DNA from: Dictyoglomus sp.
Lineage (GTDB): Bacteria > Dictyoglomota > Dictyoglomia > Dictyoglomales > Dictyoglomaceae
Direction: 5' to 3'
NCBI GenBank assembly: GCA_025060475.1
Contig: JANXBZ010000004.1
Coordinates: 1-64,000 of the forward strand
DNA: 64,000 nt
Made by a program: the position numbers and the translations under genes. The notes beneath the pieces were generated by a model that saw only the letters and a list, made by a program, of their open reading frames with translations, had not been told where the DNA came from and searched no databases. This document shows, one piece after another, positions 45,651 to 54,319 of the stretch; the first letter of the stretch is position 1; every line of letters starts with the position of its first letter.

Positions 45651-46979
45651 TTATTTAAGTCCTTCTAGTATGGCATCGATGGCAGATTGGAATTTAGGCT
45701 TTAAAGCCTTAATAGACTTTGCAGGATTAGCATAATCTATTTGATTTAAAAGATCCCAAAAACCAGGAATTCCAGAGATAGGATCTATTTGAGCTCTTGT
45801 AGCAGCATCTAATAATAGATCATAATTTTCCTTTCCTCCTACTTTTTCAATCTGACTCTTTACAATAGCTTCCTTTTCTTTATCTGTGGGCAATAGCATA
45901 TAAAGAAGCCAAAGAGCAGCAAGTTCTGGATCCTTTGAGGAAGAAGCGATAGCCCATGCCCCATCATCTGCCATATCAGCACTCTTTTTCTTGCTATCAG
46001 GTCCCTTAGGGAATGGTACAATTCCTAATTTTTTGCCCAATGCCTGCCTCATAGAAGTTAACTCCCAAGGTCCCCAATAATCCATACAGGTAATTCCCTT
46101 TTGAAATCTTCCTTGAGGATCATTCCACCAATCTGCAGGTCTCATTTTATATTTTGCATCCATATCATAAATAGCTTGAAAGGCTCTATATGCTTTAGGA
46201 TTATCCATGGCAAAGACTGGTTTGCCACCTATATATCTTACAACCTCTACATCATTGGTATAAAGGAAAGGTTGAACCACTGCCCAAGTAGCATAAGCCC
46301 ATTGATCTATTTTCCCATCGCCATTAGTATCTTGAGTTAATTTTGAACCAAGAGAGAAAAAGGCATCCCAAGTCCATTTACCCTGTTTATAAAGTTCTAG
46401 AGGATCAGGAAGACCATTCATCTCAAATTTTTCCTTGTTATAGTAAAGAATATATGGAAAAACATTGTCATTATAAATATTTGTTACTGCATAAACTTGT
46501 CCTTTCCAAGTGAAAAATTTAATAGTACTATCCCTAAATCCTGCTGCATCCCATAAATTCTTATCTTTAAAATTAATATATTTGTTTAAAGGCAAAAGCA
46601 TTTTTTTCATCATCCAAGTAGGTTTTTCTCCTGCACCAATATAAACCACATCTGCCCCACTACCTGAAAGAATTGCTGCACTAAGTTTAGGTCTATAATT
46701 TTCCCAAGTAGTATAAACTATTTGAACCTTTGCTCCTGTAATTCTTTCAAATTCTTCTCTAACTTGCTTTCCTGATCTTATTCCAGGAATACTGCTTTGT
46801 TCCTCCTCTGGCCAAAACTGCCACATGTAGATAGTCTTTCCTCTATATTTTTGAGTATCAATGTTAAGAGTGTAATTTCCGATCTTTACAGTATATATTC
46901 TTTGGCCAAAACCTGGAAGAATAGCAGTCAAAATAAAAAGAATTAGTAAGGAAAGAATAAATAAAGAGGATTTTTTCAT
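45651..46979 (-). CDS. Sugar ABC transporter binding protein (SBP_bac_1-type)
   Basis: 442 residues with an N-terminal signal peptide (about 1-25, LPGFGQRIYTV). An unusual feature is a 40-residue stretch before the fold (VKIGNYTLNIDTQKYRGKTIYMWQFWPEEEQS), after which typical binding-protein motifs follow: YRPKLSAAILSGSGADVVYIGAGEKP and TWDAFFSLGSKLTQDTNGDGKIDQWAY (an EF-hand-like calcium loop, DTNGDGKIDQW). SD AAAGGAGGG precedes the ATG, and a promoter lies at 47075-47103. First gene of the glycan locus after the AraC gene, likely the most highly expressed member. Confidence 0.9.
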   Translation of the reverse strand: MKKSSLFILSLLILFILTAILPGFGQRIYTVKIGNYTLNIDTQKYRGKTIYMWQFWPEEEQSSIPGIRSGKQVREEFERITGAKVQIVYTTWENYRPKLSAAILSGSGADVVYIGAGEKPTWMMKKMLLPLNKYINFKDKNLWDAAGFRDSTIKFFTWKGQVYAVTNIYNDNVFPYILYYNKEKFEMNGLPDPLELYKQGKWTWDAFFSLGSKLTQDTNGDGKIDQWAYATWAVVQPFLYTNDVEVVRYIGGKPVFAMDNPKAYRAFQAIYDMDAKYKMRPADWWNDPQGRFQKGITCMDYWGPWELTSMRQALGKKLGIVPFPKGPDSKKKSADMADDGAWAIASSSKDPELAALWLLYMLLPTDKEKEAIVKSQIEKVGGKENYDLLLDAATRAQIDPISGIPGFWDLLNQIDYANPAKSIKALKPKFQSAIDAILEGLK

Positions 46980-47074
46980 TATAATCCCTCCTTTAAAATT
47001 TCTTTAATGTTAATTTTAATTATCTGGGAAAATTCTTTCTATTACAAAATTGACAAAAATTAAAATTATCTTGT

Positions 47075-47103
47075 TATATATAAAAAATTATCTTAAAAAT
47101 CAA
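47075..47103 (-). promoter_or_regulatory. Promoter of the - strand glycan locus
   Basis: On the - strand TTGATT (47098-47103) and TATATA (47075-47080) with a 17-base spacer, leaving a leader of about 90 bases. The region 46980-47179 is otherwise non-coding and AT-rich and would hold the AraC binding sites; I could not pick out a clear direct repeat. Confidence 0.45.
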
Positions 47104-47179
47104 AATAAAAATATAATGAAGATAATTTGATAGTTTTAAAGAGTATCTATTTATAGATTTATAAAACAAAATTTAATTA

Positions 47180-48061
47180 TTAATATTCTCCCAAGCTAAG
47201 ACCTTTTCTATATTTTAAAGGAGTGATCTTCATATATGTTTTAAAAACTTTTATAAAATAACTAATATTATTAAAGCCACATTCAAAGGCAATATCAGAG
47301 ATACTCATATCTGTATTTCTCAAAAATTCTGTAGCTTTTTCTACTCGAACTTTATTTATATACTCTATGGGACTCATATGCAAAAGATCTTTAAATATTC
47401 TGCAAAGATAAAATTTACTAATATTAGCCTTTTCACTAAGTTCTTCTAAAGTGATTGGCTTTTGATAATTTATATCGATATAAATCAAAACATCCTTTAT
47501 TTTTTCAAGTTTTGAAATTAACTCTCCACTAAAGGAACTTTTAGTTATATATCTATTGAAAATCTCCCAGAAAATTTCATAGAGTAGAGCTTTAATGAGA
47601 AGTTCATATCCATAGGGTTTTACTTTAAATATTTCTATTATCTTATAAACATTCCTTTGTAGAATCTCATCATTAATAAAACTAGGAACTAAAAATTTTC
47701 CATCTCGCAAGGGAACAAAAAACTTATGCTTACAGGAATCTGGCTCTTCAGAGCAAAGAAGTCTTAAATCAAACACTATGGCATAAGCCATGGTTTTTTC
47801 TAATTCCTCTCCAGAATGTATGGAACCGCAATTTACAAAGAGAAATTGATTATCTGCTAATATAAATTCCTTTCCGTCAATGTAGAATTTTGCTCTTCCC
47901 TTTTCCAAATATAAAATCTCAAACTCATTGTGCCAATGAGGATTAAAGACTCCATTATTATATATAAATATGTTTTCATGAACAAAAAAAGGAAAATCAG
48001 GCTCTCCATGGGGAAGTAGCTCCCTTAATTGTTTTTTATCTTTATTCAATTTCTTCACCAC
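47180..48061 (-). CDS. AraC-family transcriptional regulator
   Basis: 293 residues. The N-terminal cupin sensor domain (about 25-110) includes NPHWHNEFEILYLEKGRAKFYIDGKEF, a sugar-binding pocket pattern. The C-terminal double helix-turn-helix (about 192-290) has LEELSEKANISKFYLCRIFKDLLHMSPIEYINKVRVEKA and ISDIAFECGFNNISYFIKVFKTYMKITPLKYRK. It starts at GTG 48061 (a GTG-GTG pair) with a weak SD, suggesting low expression. It precedes the glycan locus in the same direction and most likely activates it in response to the transported sugar. Confidence 0.9.
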   Translation of the reverse strand: MVKKLNKDKKQLRELLPHGEPDFPFFVHENIFIYNNGVFNPHWHNEFEILYLEKGRAKFYIDGKEFILADNQFLFVNCGSIHSGEELEKTMAYAIVFDLRLLCSEEPDSCKHKFFVPLRDGKFLVPSFINDEILQRNVYKIIEIFKVKPYGYELLIKALLYEIFWEIFNRYITKSSFSGELISKLEKIKDVLIYIDINYQKPITLEELSEKANISKFYLCRIFKDLLHMSPIEYINKVRVEKATEFLRNTDMSISDIAFECGFNNISYFIKVFKTYMKITPLKYRKGLSLGEY

Positions 48062-48516
48062 CCTATGATCTTTCTTATAAAATATAAAATATTTTATTTA
48101 TAATTTTATATCATACTTAGGAGATGAAATTATTACAGTTAATATTTTACACAGTTATTCTAATAGAGCCCATCTTGGAAGAAATATAACGGAACAGATC
48201 ATGAAATACCCATTTTAGAACTTCCTGAAAAATTCTCAGAATGGAGTAATGAATTAGTAGTTGAAATTATTCATTCGAATCTTGATAATTATGTAAATGA
48301 AATTCTAAAAGAAAAATCCTAAACTGAATAGAATTGTAAGAAAACTATCAACTACCATACTTAAATATTTAGAGCCTCTTTCCGCTATAAGTAAAATTCT
48401 ACCGTAGAAATGGACTTGGGAAAGTCAACGAGACTTCTTGCAGATATAGTTTTAAAACTTGAAAGAGAAGATAAAACAGGTAAAAGTTTTTCTTCCTCCT
48501 TTTTCCTTTACTTCTT
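48062..48516. other. Gene-free stretch, probably decayed coding sequence
   Basis: No intact gene. Short open stretches exist in several + strand frames (for example a HSYSNRAHLGRN-like peptide near 48147-48182 and one at 48410-48490) but each is soon closed by stops, and I cannot assign them. Given the GH38 remnant directly downstream, this may be more heavily decayed sequence of the same gene or of another gene. The AraC gene's promoter should lie in the first 100 bases. Confidence 0.4.
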
Positions 48517-49149
48517 TTGTACTCAAAGAAAAAAGAGAAAAATAAGTACTATTTCTTTCGCCTTAATTCCCATGGAACCTTCGATCTTTATGACAAGATT
48601 AACAAAATAGAACTTAAGAACAAGGGATTTCTTAAGGTAATAAACTTAAAAGGAGAAATTACTCTTCCAGAAGGGGCGGATGGAAATAAAAGAAGTGTTA
48701 ATAAAATTTCCATGCCATTTTGCATATCTTACACACTATATAGAGACTTTCCAAAAGTAGATGTTTTTATAGAAATGGAAAATAAATCAAAAGATCATAG
48801 ATAAGTACAAAGATTATGTAGAAGAGAACGTATCAAGATACTCCATGGAGTCTTTTGTAAGTCTTATAGGTCGAAAATCAAAAATAATGATAGAGGGAAA
48901 AATTCTCTTAAAATTACTCTATTTAGATGTATAGGATATTTATCCCGAGGAGATTTAAAGACAAGAAAAGAATTCGCAGGACCTTATATTCCTACTCCTA
49001 ACGCTCAATGTCTTGGAAAATATAATTTTGAATATTCCTTTGTTTTACTAAATTCTAATAGTATATAAGAACTTCATGAAAAAACAAGAGATTATTTAAT
49101 TTATCCCAAAGAAGAAGTTCAAACTATAAAATTAATCTTATCCCCGTAA
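48517..49149 (+). pseudogene. Remnant of a GH38 alpha-mannosidase, C-terminal part
   Basis: Three pieces in two frames read like the end of a GH38 alpha-mannosidase. Piece one (48517-48804) contains SHGTFDLYDK and then FPKVDVFIEMENKSKDHR, the family block before the late beta domain. A stop follows, then SFVSLIGRKSK in another frame, and after a shift near 48898 the piece LKITLFRCIGYLSRGDL, KTRKEFAGPYIPTPNAQCLG and KYNFEYSFVLL. An in-frame stop at 49066 is followed by more matching sequence to 49149. The N-terminal catalytic domain is not recognisable. At least one frameshift and two stops make it non-functional. Its 3' end overlaps the gene at 49124-49507. Confidence 0.75.
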
Positions 49150-49507
49150 TTAAAGTAAGTATAAGAAATATCACACCAAATAGAGATAAGAATCTATGTA
49201 ATTTTCTTATCTTAAATTTATTTTTTACTTTCATAAATTTATAAATAAGTCCCAAGAGTAAAATAATGCCTAACACTACAAAAAATGTGATTGCAAGATA
49301 AAAATGAGTAAAAGCTGGGTAAAGCCTATTCTCAATTATAAGATGAAAAAATCCAAGGATAAACAGTATATCTGTTATCATTCCTGTATATAAATGGATA
49401 TTTAATCTTTTATCTCCTCTATCTAAAATCCCAATAATTGAGGTTATTAAATATAAAATACTTGCAAGAATCATAATCAAAAGGTGAATATATAAAAAAC
49501 TTGACAT
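49124..49507 (-). CDS. Four-helix membrane protein of unknown function
   Basis: 127 residues with four predicted membrane helices (about 5-27, 41-58, 68-90 and 105-126). Histidines H8, H38, H55, H68 and H104 lie in or at the ends of the helices, an arrangement seen in small heme-binding membrane proteins, but I cannot confirm heme binding or a family. SD GGGGGAT precedes the ATG. Its last 26 bases overlap the GH38 remnant on the other strand, so the real 3' boundary may have been set by that decay. Confidence 0.6.
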   Translation of the reverse strand: MSSFLYIHLLIMILASILYLITSIIGILDRGDKRLNIHLYTGMITDILFILGFFHLIIENRLYPAFTHFYLAITFFVVLGIILLLGLIYKFMKVKNKFKIRKLHRFLSLFGVIFLILTLITGIRLIL

Positions 49508-49601
49508 GAGGATCCCCCTTCATTTTTATTTATTATAAAAGTTTTATTTCTATTATTTTAACACAAAATTATATAAAGAAAAGAAGTTTAAAATTTTTGT
49601 C

Positions 49602-49630
49602 TTTTCAATTTTATAAAAAGAACATAGAAT
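49602..49630 (+). promoter_or_regulatory. Possible promoter of the aldo/keto reductase gene
   Basis: TTTTCA (49602-49607) and TAGAAT (49625-49630) with a 17-base spacer, 30 bases before the ATG. Both hexamers are imperfect, and the region is AT-rich. Confidence 0.35.
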
Positions 49631-49659
49631 TATATTATTAACTATTTGGGAGGCGTCCT

Positions 49660-50508
49660 ATGGAAAAAAGAGAATTTAAAAATAAAGAATTTATTTCAAT
49701 AATCGGTCTGGGAGGGGTAGCAGTAATGAATGAGGAACAAAAATTCGCAAATAAATTAGTTGCAGAACTTATTGATAGAGGAATAAACTATTTTGATGTG
49801 GCACCTTCCTATGGAAATGCGGAAGAAAGATTAGGACCTGCTTTAAGAGGAAAAAGAAAAAAAGTATTTCTTGCATGTAAAACAGGAGAAAGAACAAAAG
49901 AAGGTGCCTGGAAAGAACTTCATGAATCTTTAAAGAGATTAGAAACAGATTATTTTGATCTATATCAACTTCATGCAATGACTACAGAAGAAGATTTTGA
50001 AAAAGCAATGGGGCCTAACGGAGCCATGGAAGCTTTTCTAAAAGCAAAAGAGGAGGGAAAAATAAGATACATAGGTTTTTCTGCTCACTCTGTAGAGATA
50101 GCACTAAAGCTTTTAGATACCTTCAATTTTGATTCCATTTTGTTTCCTATAAATTGGGTGCTTTACTTCAATGAAAATTTTGGCCCTCAGGTAGTAAATA
50201 AAGCAAGAGAAAAAGGAACAACAGTTTTAGCTATAAAACCCTTTGCAAAAGAATTAATTCCTGAAGGAAAAGAAAGACCTTTTAATAAATGCTGGTATAT
50301 TCCTGTCGATGATAAAGAATTAGCAGAATTAGCTTTAAGATTTACCTTATCCCAACCTGTAGCCTCTGCTATTCCTCCAGGAGAACATAAGTTTTTAATG
50401 TGGGCTCTAGAAATTGCTGAGAATTTCAAGCCAATAACAGAAGAAGAAATAAACTATTTAAAAGAAAAAGCAAAGGGATTAAATTCCATATTCAAATTAG
50501 CAGTTTAA
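49660..50508 (+). CDS. Aldo/keto reductase
   Basis: 282-residue NAD(P)H-dependent oxidoreductase with the aldo/keto reductase TIM barrel. Catalytic tetrad candidates are the Asp and Tyr in YFDVAPSYGNAEERLG (about 46-61), Lys in FLACKTGER (about 70-78) and His in LYQLHAM (about 104-110). SD TGGGAGGCG precedes ATG 49660. It lacks the C-terminal ferredoxin domain found in some related anaerobe proteins. It is probably a separate unit from trxB, given the 68-base gap. Substrate unknown. Confidence 0.88.
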   Translation: MEKREFKNKEFISIIGLGGVAVMNEEQKFANKLVAELIDRGINYFDVAPSYGNAEERLGPALRGKRKKVFLACKTGERTKEGAWKELHESLKRLETDYFDLYQLHAMTTEEDFEKAMGPNGAMEAFLKAKEEGKIRYIGFSAHSVEIALKLLDTFNFDSILFPINWVLYFNENFGPQVVNKAREKGTTVLAIKPFAKELIPEGKERPFNKCWYIPVDDKELAELALRFTLSQPVASAIPPGEHKFLMWALEIAENFKPITEEEINYLKEKAKGLNSIFKLAV

Positions 50509-50576
50509 TATTTTTTTAACTTGATTATTTACTACCTATTTGATATTCTTTTTACTGAAAGGCAGGTGATAAGAAT

Positions 50577-51572
50577 TTGGATTTCCTTTTAATACCAAAA
50601 AAGGAAGAAGAGATAGAGCCTGAACAAGATGTTATTATAATTGGGGGAGGACCAGCAGGTCTTACCGCAGGAATCTATACAGGTAGAGCTCGTTTAAAAA
50701 CTCTCCTTATAGAGGAATCTCTAATAGGGGGACTTGCTGCATTAACTGCTGTTATTGAAAATTATCCTGGATTTCCCGAAGGAATCACAGGAAAAGAACT
50801 TTCTAAGCGTCTAGAAGAACAAGCGAAGAAATTTGGAACAAAAATTTTAGAAGCAAAGGTTTTAAAGTTATCCATTGAGGGATATTGGAAAATTGTAGAA
50901 ACCACAAAAGGAATTTATAAAGCTCTTTCAATAATTATTTGTAGTGGAACAAAGCCCAAAAAATTAGGTGTTCCTGGAGAAAATGAGTTTTTGGGTAAAG
51001 GAGTTTCCTACTGTGCTATCTGCGATGGTGCCTTCTTTACAGGAAAAAAAGTTGCAGTTGTTGGAGGAGGAGATGCTGCAGTGGAAGAAGCTTTATATTT
51101 GTCAAGAATTGCAGAAGAAGTGATTATTATTCATAGAAGAGATGAATTAAGAGCAGAAAAAATTACCCAGGAAAAAGCCTTTGCCAATCCTAAAATTAAG
51201 TTCTTATGGAGCCATATAGTGAAAGCAATAGAAGGAGATAAAAAAGTAGAAAGATTAATATTAGAGGATCTAAAAACAAAAGAAGAAAAAATCTTACCTA
51301 TAGATGGAGTTTTTATATACATTGGACTTTCTCCTCAAACGGAACTATATACTTCTCTCTTGAATTTAGATAATAACGGATTTATTATTACTGATGAGAA
51401 TATGCAAACCTCTGTCCCTGGTATTTTTGCAGCAGGAGACATTAGGGTCAAACCCTTAAGACAAATTGTCACAGCTTTAGGCGATGGTGCCATTGCAGGC
51501 ATCTCTGCCAGTAAATATATTGAAGAAATAAAATTTAAAGGAGGAATTAAAAATGGCATTACTAAAAGATGA
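50577..51572 (+). CDS. trxB: Thioredoxin reductase
   Basis: 331-residue flavoprotein that reduces thioredoxin-like proteins with NAD(P)H. It starts at TTG 50577 with SD GGCAGGTGAT. FAD motif GGGPAGLTAG (23-32), redox pair C146-A-I-C149, second nucleotide motif VGGGDAAVE (162-170) with HRRDELRA after it (which favours NADPH) and the late FAD motif GIFAAGDIR are all visible. Its end overlaps the PDO gene by 20 bases; the pair forms the thermophile-type disulfide relay, with PDO as the likely substrate. An N-terminal extension of about 16 residues before the first strand is slightly longer than usual. Confidence 0.93.
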   Translation: MDFLLIPKKEEEIEPEQDVIIIGGGPAGLTAGIYTGRARLKTLLIEESLIGGLAALTAVIENYPGFPEGITGKELSKRLEEQAKKFGTKILEAKVLKLSIEGYWKIVETTKGIYKALSIIICSGTKPKKLGVPGENEFLGKGVSYCAICDGAFFTGKKVAVVGGGDAAVEEALYLSRIAEEVIIIHRRDELRAEKITQEKAFANPKIKFLWSHIVKAIEGDKKVERLILEDLKTKEEKILPIDGVFIYIGLSPQTELYTSLLNLDNNGFIITDENMQTSVPGIFAAGDIRVKPLRQIVTALGDGAIAGISASKYIEEIKFKGGIKNGITKR

Positions 51573-52236
51573 AGATAGAAAATATCTGGAAAATCTTTTT
51601 AGAGAAAATCTAAAAGACAAGATAAAGATAATACTTTTTAGTGAAAGATCTGCAGGAAGTAAACTGTATGTTCCTGGAAGGATAGAATGTCCCTATTGTC
51701 AACAGACAAGAGAGATCTTAGAAGAAGTTGTTAGTCTCTCAGAGTTATTGGAATTGGAAGTCCATGATTTTCTTGCAGAAGAATCTTTAGCTAAAAAATA
51801 TGGGGTAGATAAAATTCCTGCAATTTTATTCCAAAAAAATGATGAAGTACTTAATTTAAGATTTTTTGGAATCCCATCAGGATACGAATTCTCCACGTTA
51901 ATAGAAGATATAATAGATATATCAAGAGGAGAGACCCATCTTTCTGAAAAAACTAAAAACTTCCTAAAAAGTTTAACAAAACCAGTACATATTCAAGTTT
52001 TCGTTACACCTACCTGTCCTTATTGTCCTAGAGCAGTGAGACTCGCCCACCAGATGGCAATGGAGAGTAAATTAGTCACTGCAGATATGATAGAATCAAT
52101 TGAATTCCCTCATCTTGCTGAAAAATATCAAGTTTCTGGAGTACCTAAAAGTATAATAAACGAAAAAGTAGAAATAGAAGGGGCAGTTCCTGAAGATGTT
52201 TTTGTGGAATATATAAGATCCGCTATAAAATTCTAA
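51553..52236 (+). CDS. Protein disulfide oxidoreductase (PDO), double-thioredoxin fold
   Basis: 227 residues made of two thioredoxin-like units, each with an active-site CPYC: C46-P-Y-C49 in the first and C155-P-Y-C158 in the second, each followed by the cis-proline region (DKIPAIL, SGVPKSI). This glutaredoxin-like two-domain protein is typical of hyperthermophiles and thermophiles that rely on intracellular disulfides. ATG 51553 follows SD GGAGG inside the end of trxB. Its 3' end overlaps the convergent folC by 4 bases. Confidence 0.93.
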   Translation: MALLKDEDRKYLENLFRENLKDKIKIILFSERSAGSKLYVPGRIECPYCQQTREILEEVVSLSELLELEVHDFLAEESLAKKYGVDKIPAILFQKNDEVLNLRFFGIPSGYEFSTLIEDIIDISRGETHLSEKTKNFLKSLTKPVHIQVFVTPTCPYCPRAVRLAHQMAMESKLVTADMIESIEFPHLAEKYQVSGVPKSIINEKVEIEGAVPEDVFVEYIRSAIKF

Positions 52237-53555
52237 TCTAATTTTCCTAATAAATAGTCTCGAGCCTCACCTACAAGATATAAAGAACCGGTTATTAAGA
52301 TAAGATCATTGGGTGAGGCTCTTTTATATACATCCTCAAAGGTAGACGGAAAATCCTTATAAAAATAAATTGGTTTACCTCTATCTTTTACATTTTCTCC
52401 TAAATCTTCAGGATTTCTAGTTCTAGAACTAGGAAGAGGTAAAAAATGAAAACTATATACTAAAGGTTCCAAAGTATTAAGAAAAGAATAAGAATCTTTA
52501 TCTTTCATCATGCCACATATTAAAAATAATCTTTCAAATTTAACATAATCCTCTAAGGTTTCCCTTAAAGCTATAGCGGAAGAAATATTATGAGCTCCAT
52601 CAAGAACCACTAAAGGTTCATTCTTTACTATTTCAAATCTTCCTGGCCAACTTACTGAGGAAAATCCCCTTCTTAAATCCTCCGAAGAGATTTCCCAGAA
52701 AAGGTTGAGGGATAAACTAGCATAACAACATACTGCATTTACAAGTTGATGAGCTCCTAGAAGAGGTATACTGAAAATCTCTTCCTTTTCCTTTCCAGAA
52801 ATCACAAAAATTTGTTCTTTAAGATTAGAAGCTATTTTTTTCCAACTATATATATCATCTACTTTAAAGTATGGAGCCTTTTTATTGATTGCAACCTCTT
52901 TGATTACCTCCCATGCAGAAGGATCCTGAGGAGAACAAACTAATGGCACCTTTTCTTTTATAATTCCTGCTTTTTCCCGGGCAATTTCAGATAAGGTATT
53001 TCCAAGAATATGCATATGATCGAAACCAATAGGAGTAATAATGGAAACCATAGGAATAATTGTATTTGTAGCATCCAGTCTACCCCCAAGACCCACCTCA
53101 ATTACTACAAAATCCAATTTTTTCTTGTAAAAATACAGAAAAGCAATAGCAGTTAAAACCTCAAAAAAGGTAGGTGGTCCATAAACAGGATGTTCTTTTG
53201 CTTTTTCTATATAAGGTTTTGCATCTTCAATAAGCTCCACAAATTCTTCTTTACTTATCAAGCCATCATGGGTAGATATTCTTTCTCTTATAGTTTGAAG
53301 ATGAGGAGAAATAAATAATCCCACCTTATATCCCTTAGATTTCAAGACAGAGAAAATCATAGCGGATGTAGATCCCTTTCCTTTAGTACCAGCTATATGA
53401 AAAGCTTTAAGAAATCTATGGGGATTTCCCATTATATTTAATAAATGATTCATTCTTTCAAGATAAAATTTTTTTTCTCCATAGGTTATCTGATCTAAGT
53501 GTCTTTCATAATTTATAAAACTATATAAATAATTTACCGCTTCCTTATATTCCAT
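52233..53555 (-). CDS. folC: Folylpolyglutamate synthase / dihydrofolate synthase
   Basis: 440-residue Mur-ligase-like ATP-dependent enzyme that adds glutamate to (dihydro)folate. The P-loop is G56-TKGKGST (56-63). Other family marks are FISPHLQTIRERIS (about 79-92), FFEVLTAIAF and EVGLGGRLDATNTI, and LVVLDGAHN further on. No signal peptide. Single gene with convergent neighbour on its 3' side and divergent to pduL. Its folate product could be relevant if the UroD-like methyltransferase uses tetrahydrofolate, but there is no direct evidence. Confidence 0.93.
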   Translation of the reverse strand: MEYKEAVNYLYSFINYERHLDQITYGEKKFYLERMNHLLNIMGNPHRFLKAFHIAGTKGKGSTSAMIFSVLKSKGYKVGLFISPHLQTIRERISTHDGLISKEEFVELIEDAKPYIEKAKEHPVYGPPTFFEVLTAIAFLYFYKKKLDFVVIEVGLGGRLDATNTIIPMVSIITPIGFDHMHILGNTLSEIAREKAGIIKEKVPLVCSPQDPSAWEVIKEVAINKKAPYFKVDDIYSWKKIASNLKEQIFVISGKEKEEIFSIPLLGAHQLVNAVCCYASLSLNLFWEISSEDLRRGFSSVSWPGRFEIVKNEPLVVLDGAHNISSAIALRETLEDYVKFERLFLICGMMKDKDSYSFLNTLEPLVYSFHFLPLPSSRTRNPEDLGENVKDRGKPIYFYKDFPSTFEDVYKRASPNDLILITGSLYLVGEARDYLLGKLD

Positions 53556-53681
53556 AGGTTCACTCCCTAATTATTTTTTTCTTTGGAATTTTATCTCAAA
53601 AAATATTTTTGGACAAATGAAAATTTTTTTAAAAGGTGGTAAAATATAATTGAAAAAATTCTCAAGGAGGAGTTTTAAAAA

Positions 53682-54284
53682 ATGGAAGAAATAAAGGTAC
53701 CTATTGGAGTATCCGCAAGACACATTCACTTATCTTTAGAAGATAAAGAAAGACTCTTTGGGCCAGGATATAAACTTACCCCAAGAAATCCTTTATCCCA
53801 AAAGGGTCAATTCGCCTGCGAGGAAGAGGTGGAAGTTCTTGGTCCTAAAGGAAGAAGTTTAAAATTTAGAATCTTAGGACCAGAAAGAAAATCAACCCAA
53901 ATAGAATTATCTCTAACTGATGCTATTTTTCTTGGTTTACAACCTCCTGTAAGAGATTCAGGAGATATTGAAGGATCTCCAGGAGCTAAAATAATAGGAC
54001 CAAAGGGAATAATAGAAATTGAAAAAGGTGTAATTATTCCCTGGAGACATATTCATACTCCAACTCCCATAGCAGAAAAATTGGGACTTTATGATAAACA
54101 GTTGGTTAAGGTAAGATTAGGAACCATTAGAGCTGTAGTTTTTGAGAATGTTCTTATAAGGGTAAGGGATGATTTTACCTGGGAACTACATCTTGATACC
54201 GATGAAGCTAATGCAGCAATGGTAAAAACAGGAGATATTGCCACATTAATATTAGAAGAGGTAAGAGAAAAGGTAAAATTATAA
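53682..54284 (+). CDS. pduL: PduL-type phosphotransacylase
   Basis: 200-residue zinc enzyme converting acyl-CoA and phosphate to acyl-phosphate and CoA, unrelated to Pta. The two histidine motifs SARHIHLS (11-18; H14, H16) and WRHIHTP (121-127; H123, H125) are intact, with a late ELHLDTDEAN. The N-terminus begins directly at the fold, so it has no microcompartment-targeting extension, and no shell genes are near. It probably forms acetyl-phosphate for ATP synthesis in fermentation. A perfect TATAAT lies at 53645-53650, and SD AAGGAGGAG precedes the ATG. Confidence 0.9.
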   Translation: MEEIKVPIGVSARHIHLSLEDKERLFGPGYKLTPRNPLSQKGQFACEEEVEVLGPKGRSLKFRILGPERKSTQIELSLTDAIFLGLQPPVRDSGDIEGSPGAKIIGPKGIIEIEKGVIIPWRHIHTPTPIAEKLGLYDKQLVKVRLGTIRAVVFENVLIRVRDDFTWELHLDTDEANAAMVKTGDIATLILEEVREKVKL

Positions 54285-54292
54285 TTTTTTCA

Positions 54293-54319
54293 GGGGGAGA
54301 AAAAACTCCCCCTTATTTA
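54293..54319 (+). terminator. Rho-independent terminator of pduL
   Basis: GGGGGAG AAAAAA CTCCCCC (54293-54312) followed by TTATTTAA. It lies 8 bases after the pduL stop; the tail overlaps the end of the convergent GH20 gene. Confidence 0.8.

Noticed and set aside
48062-48516. Possible small RNA or CRISPR leader in the gene-poor stretch
   Set aside because: No repeats, stable hairpin or terminator found; decayed coding sequence explains it better.
48410-48610. 66-codon + strand ORF
   Set aside because: Its end lies in a different frame from the GH38 remnant that overlaps it, and the rest is low-complexity; decay product at best.
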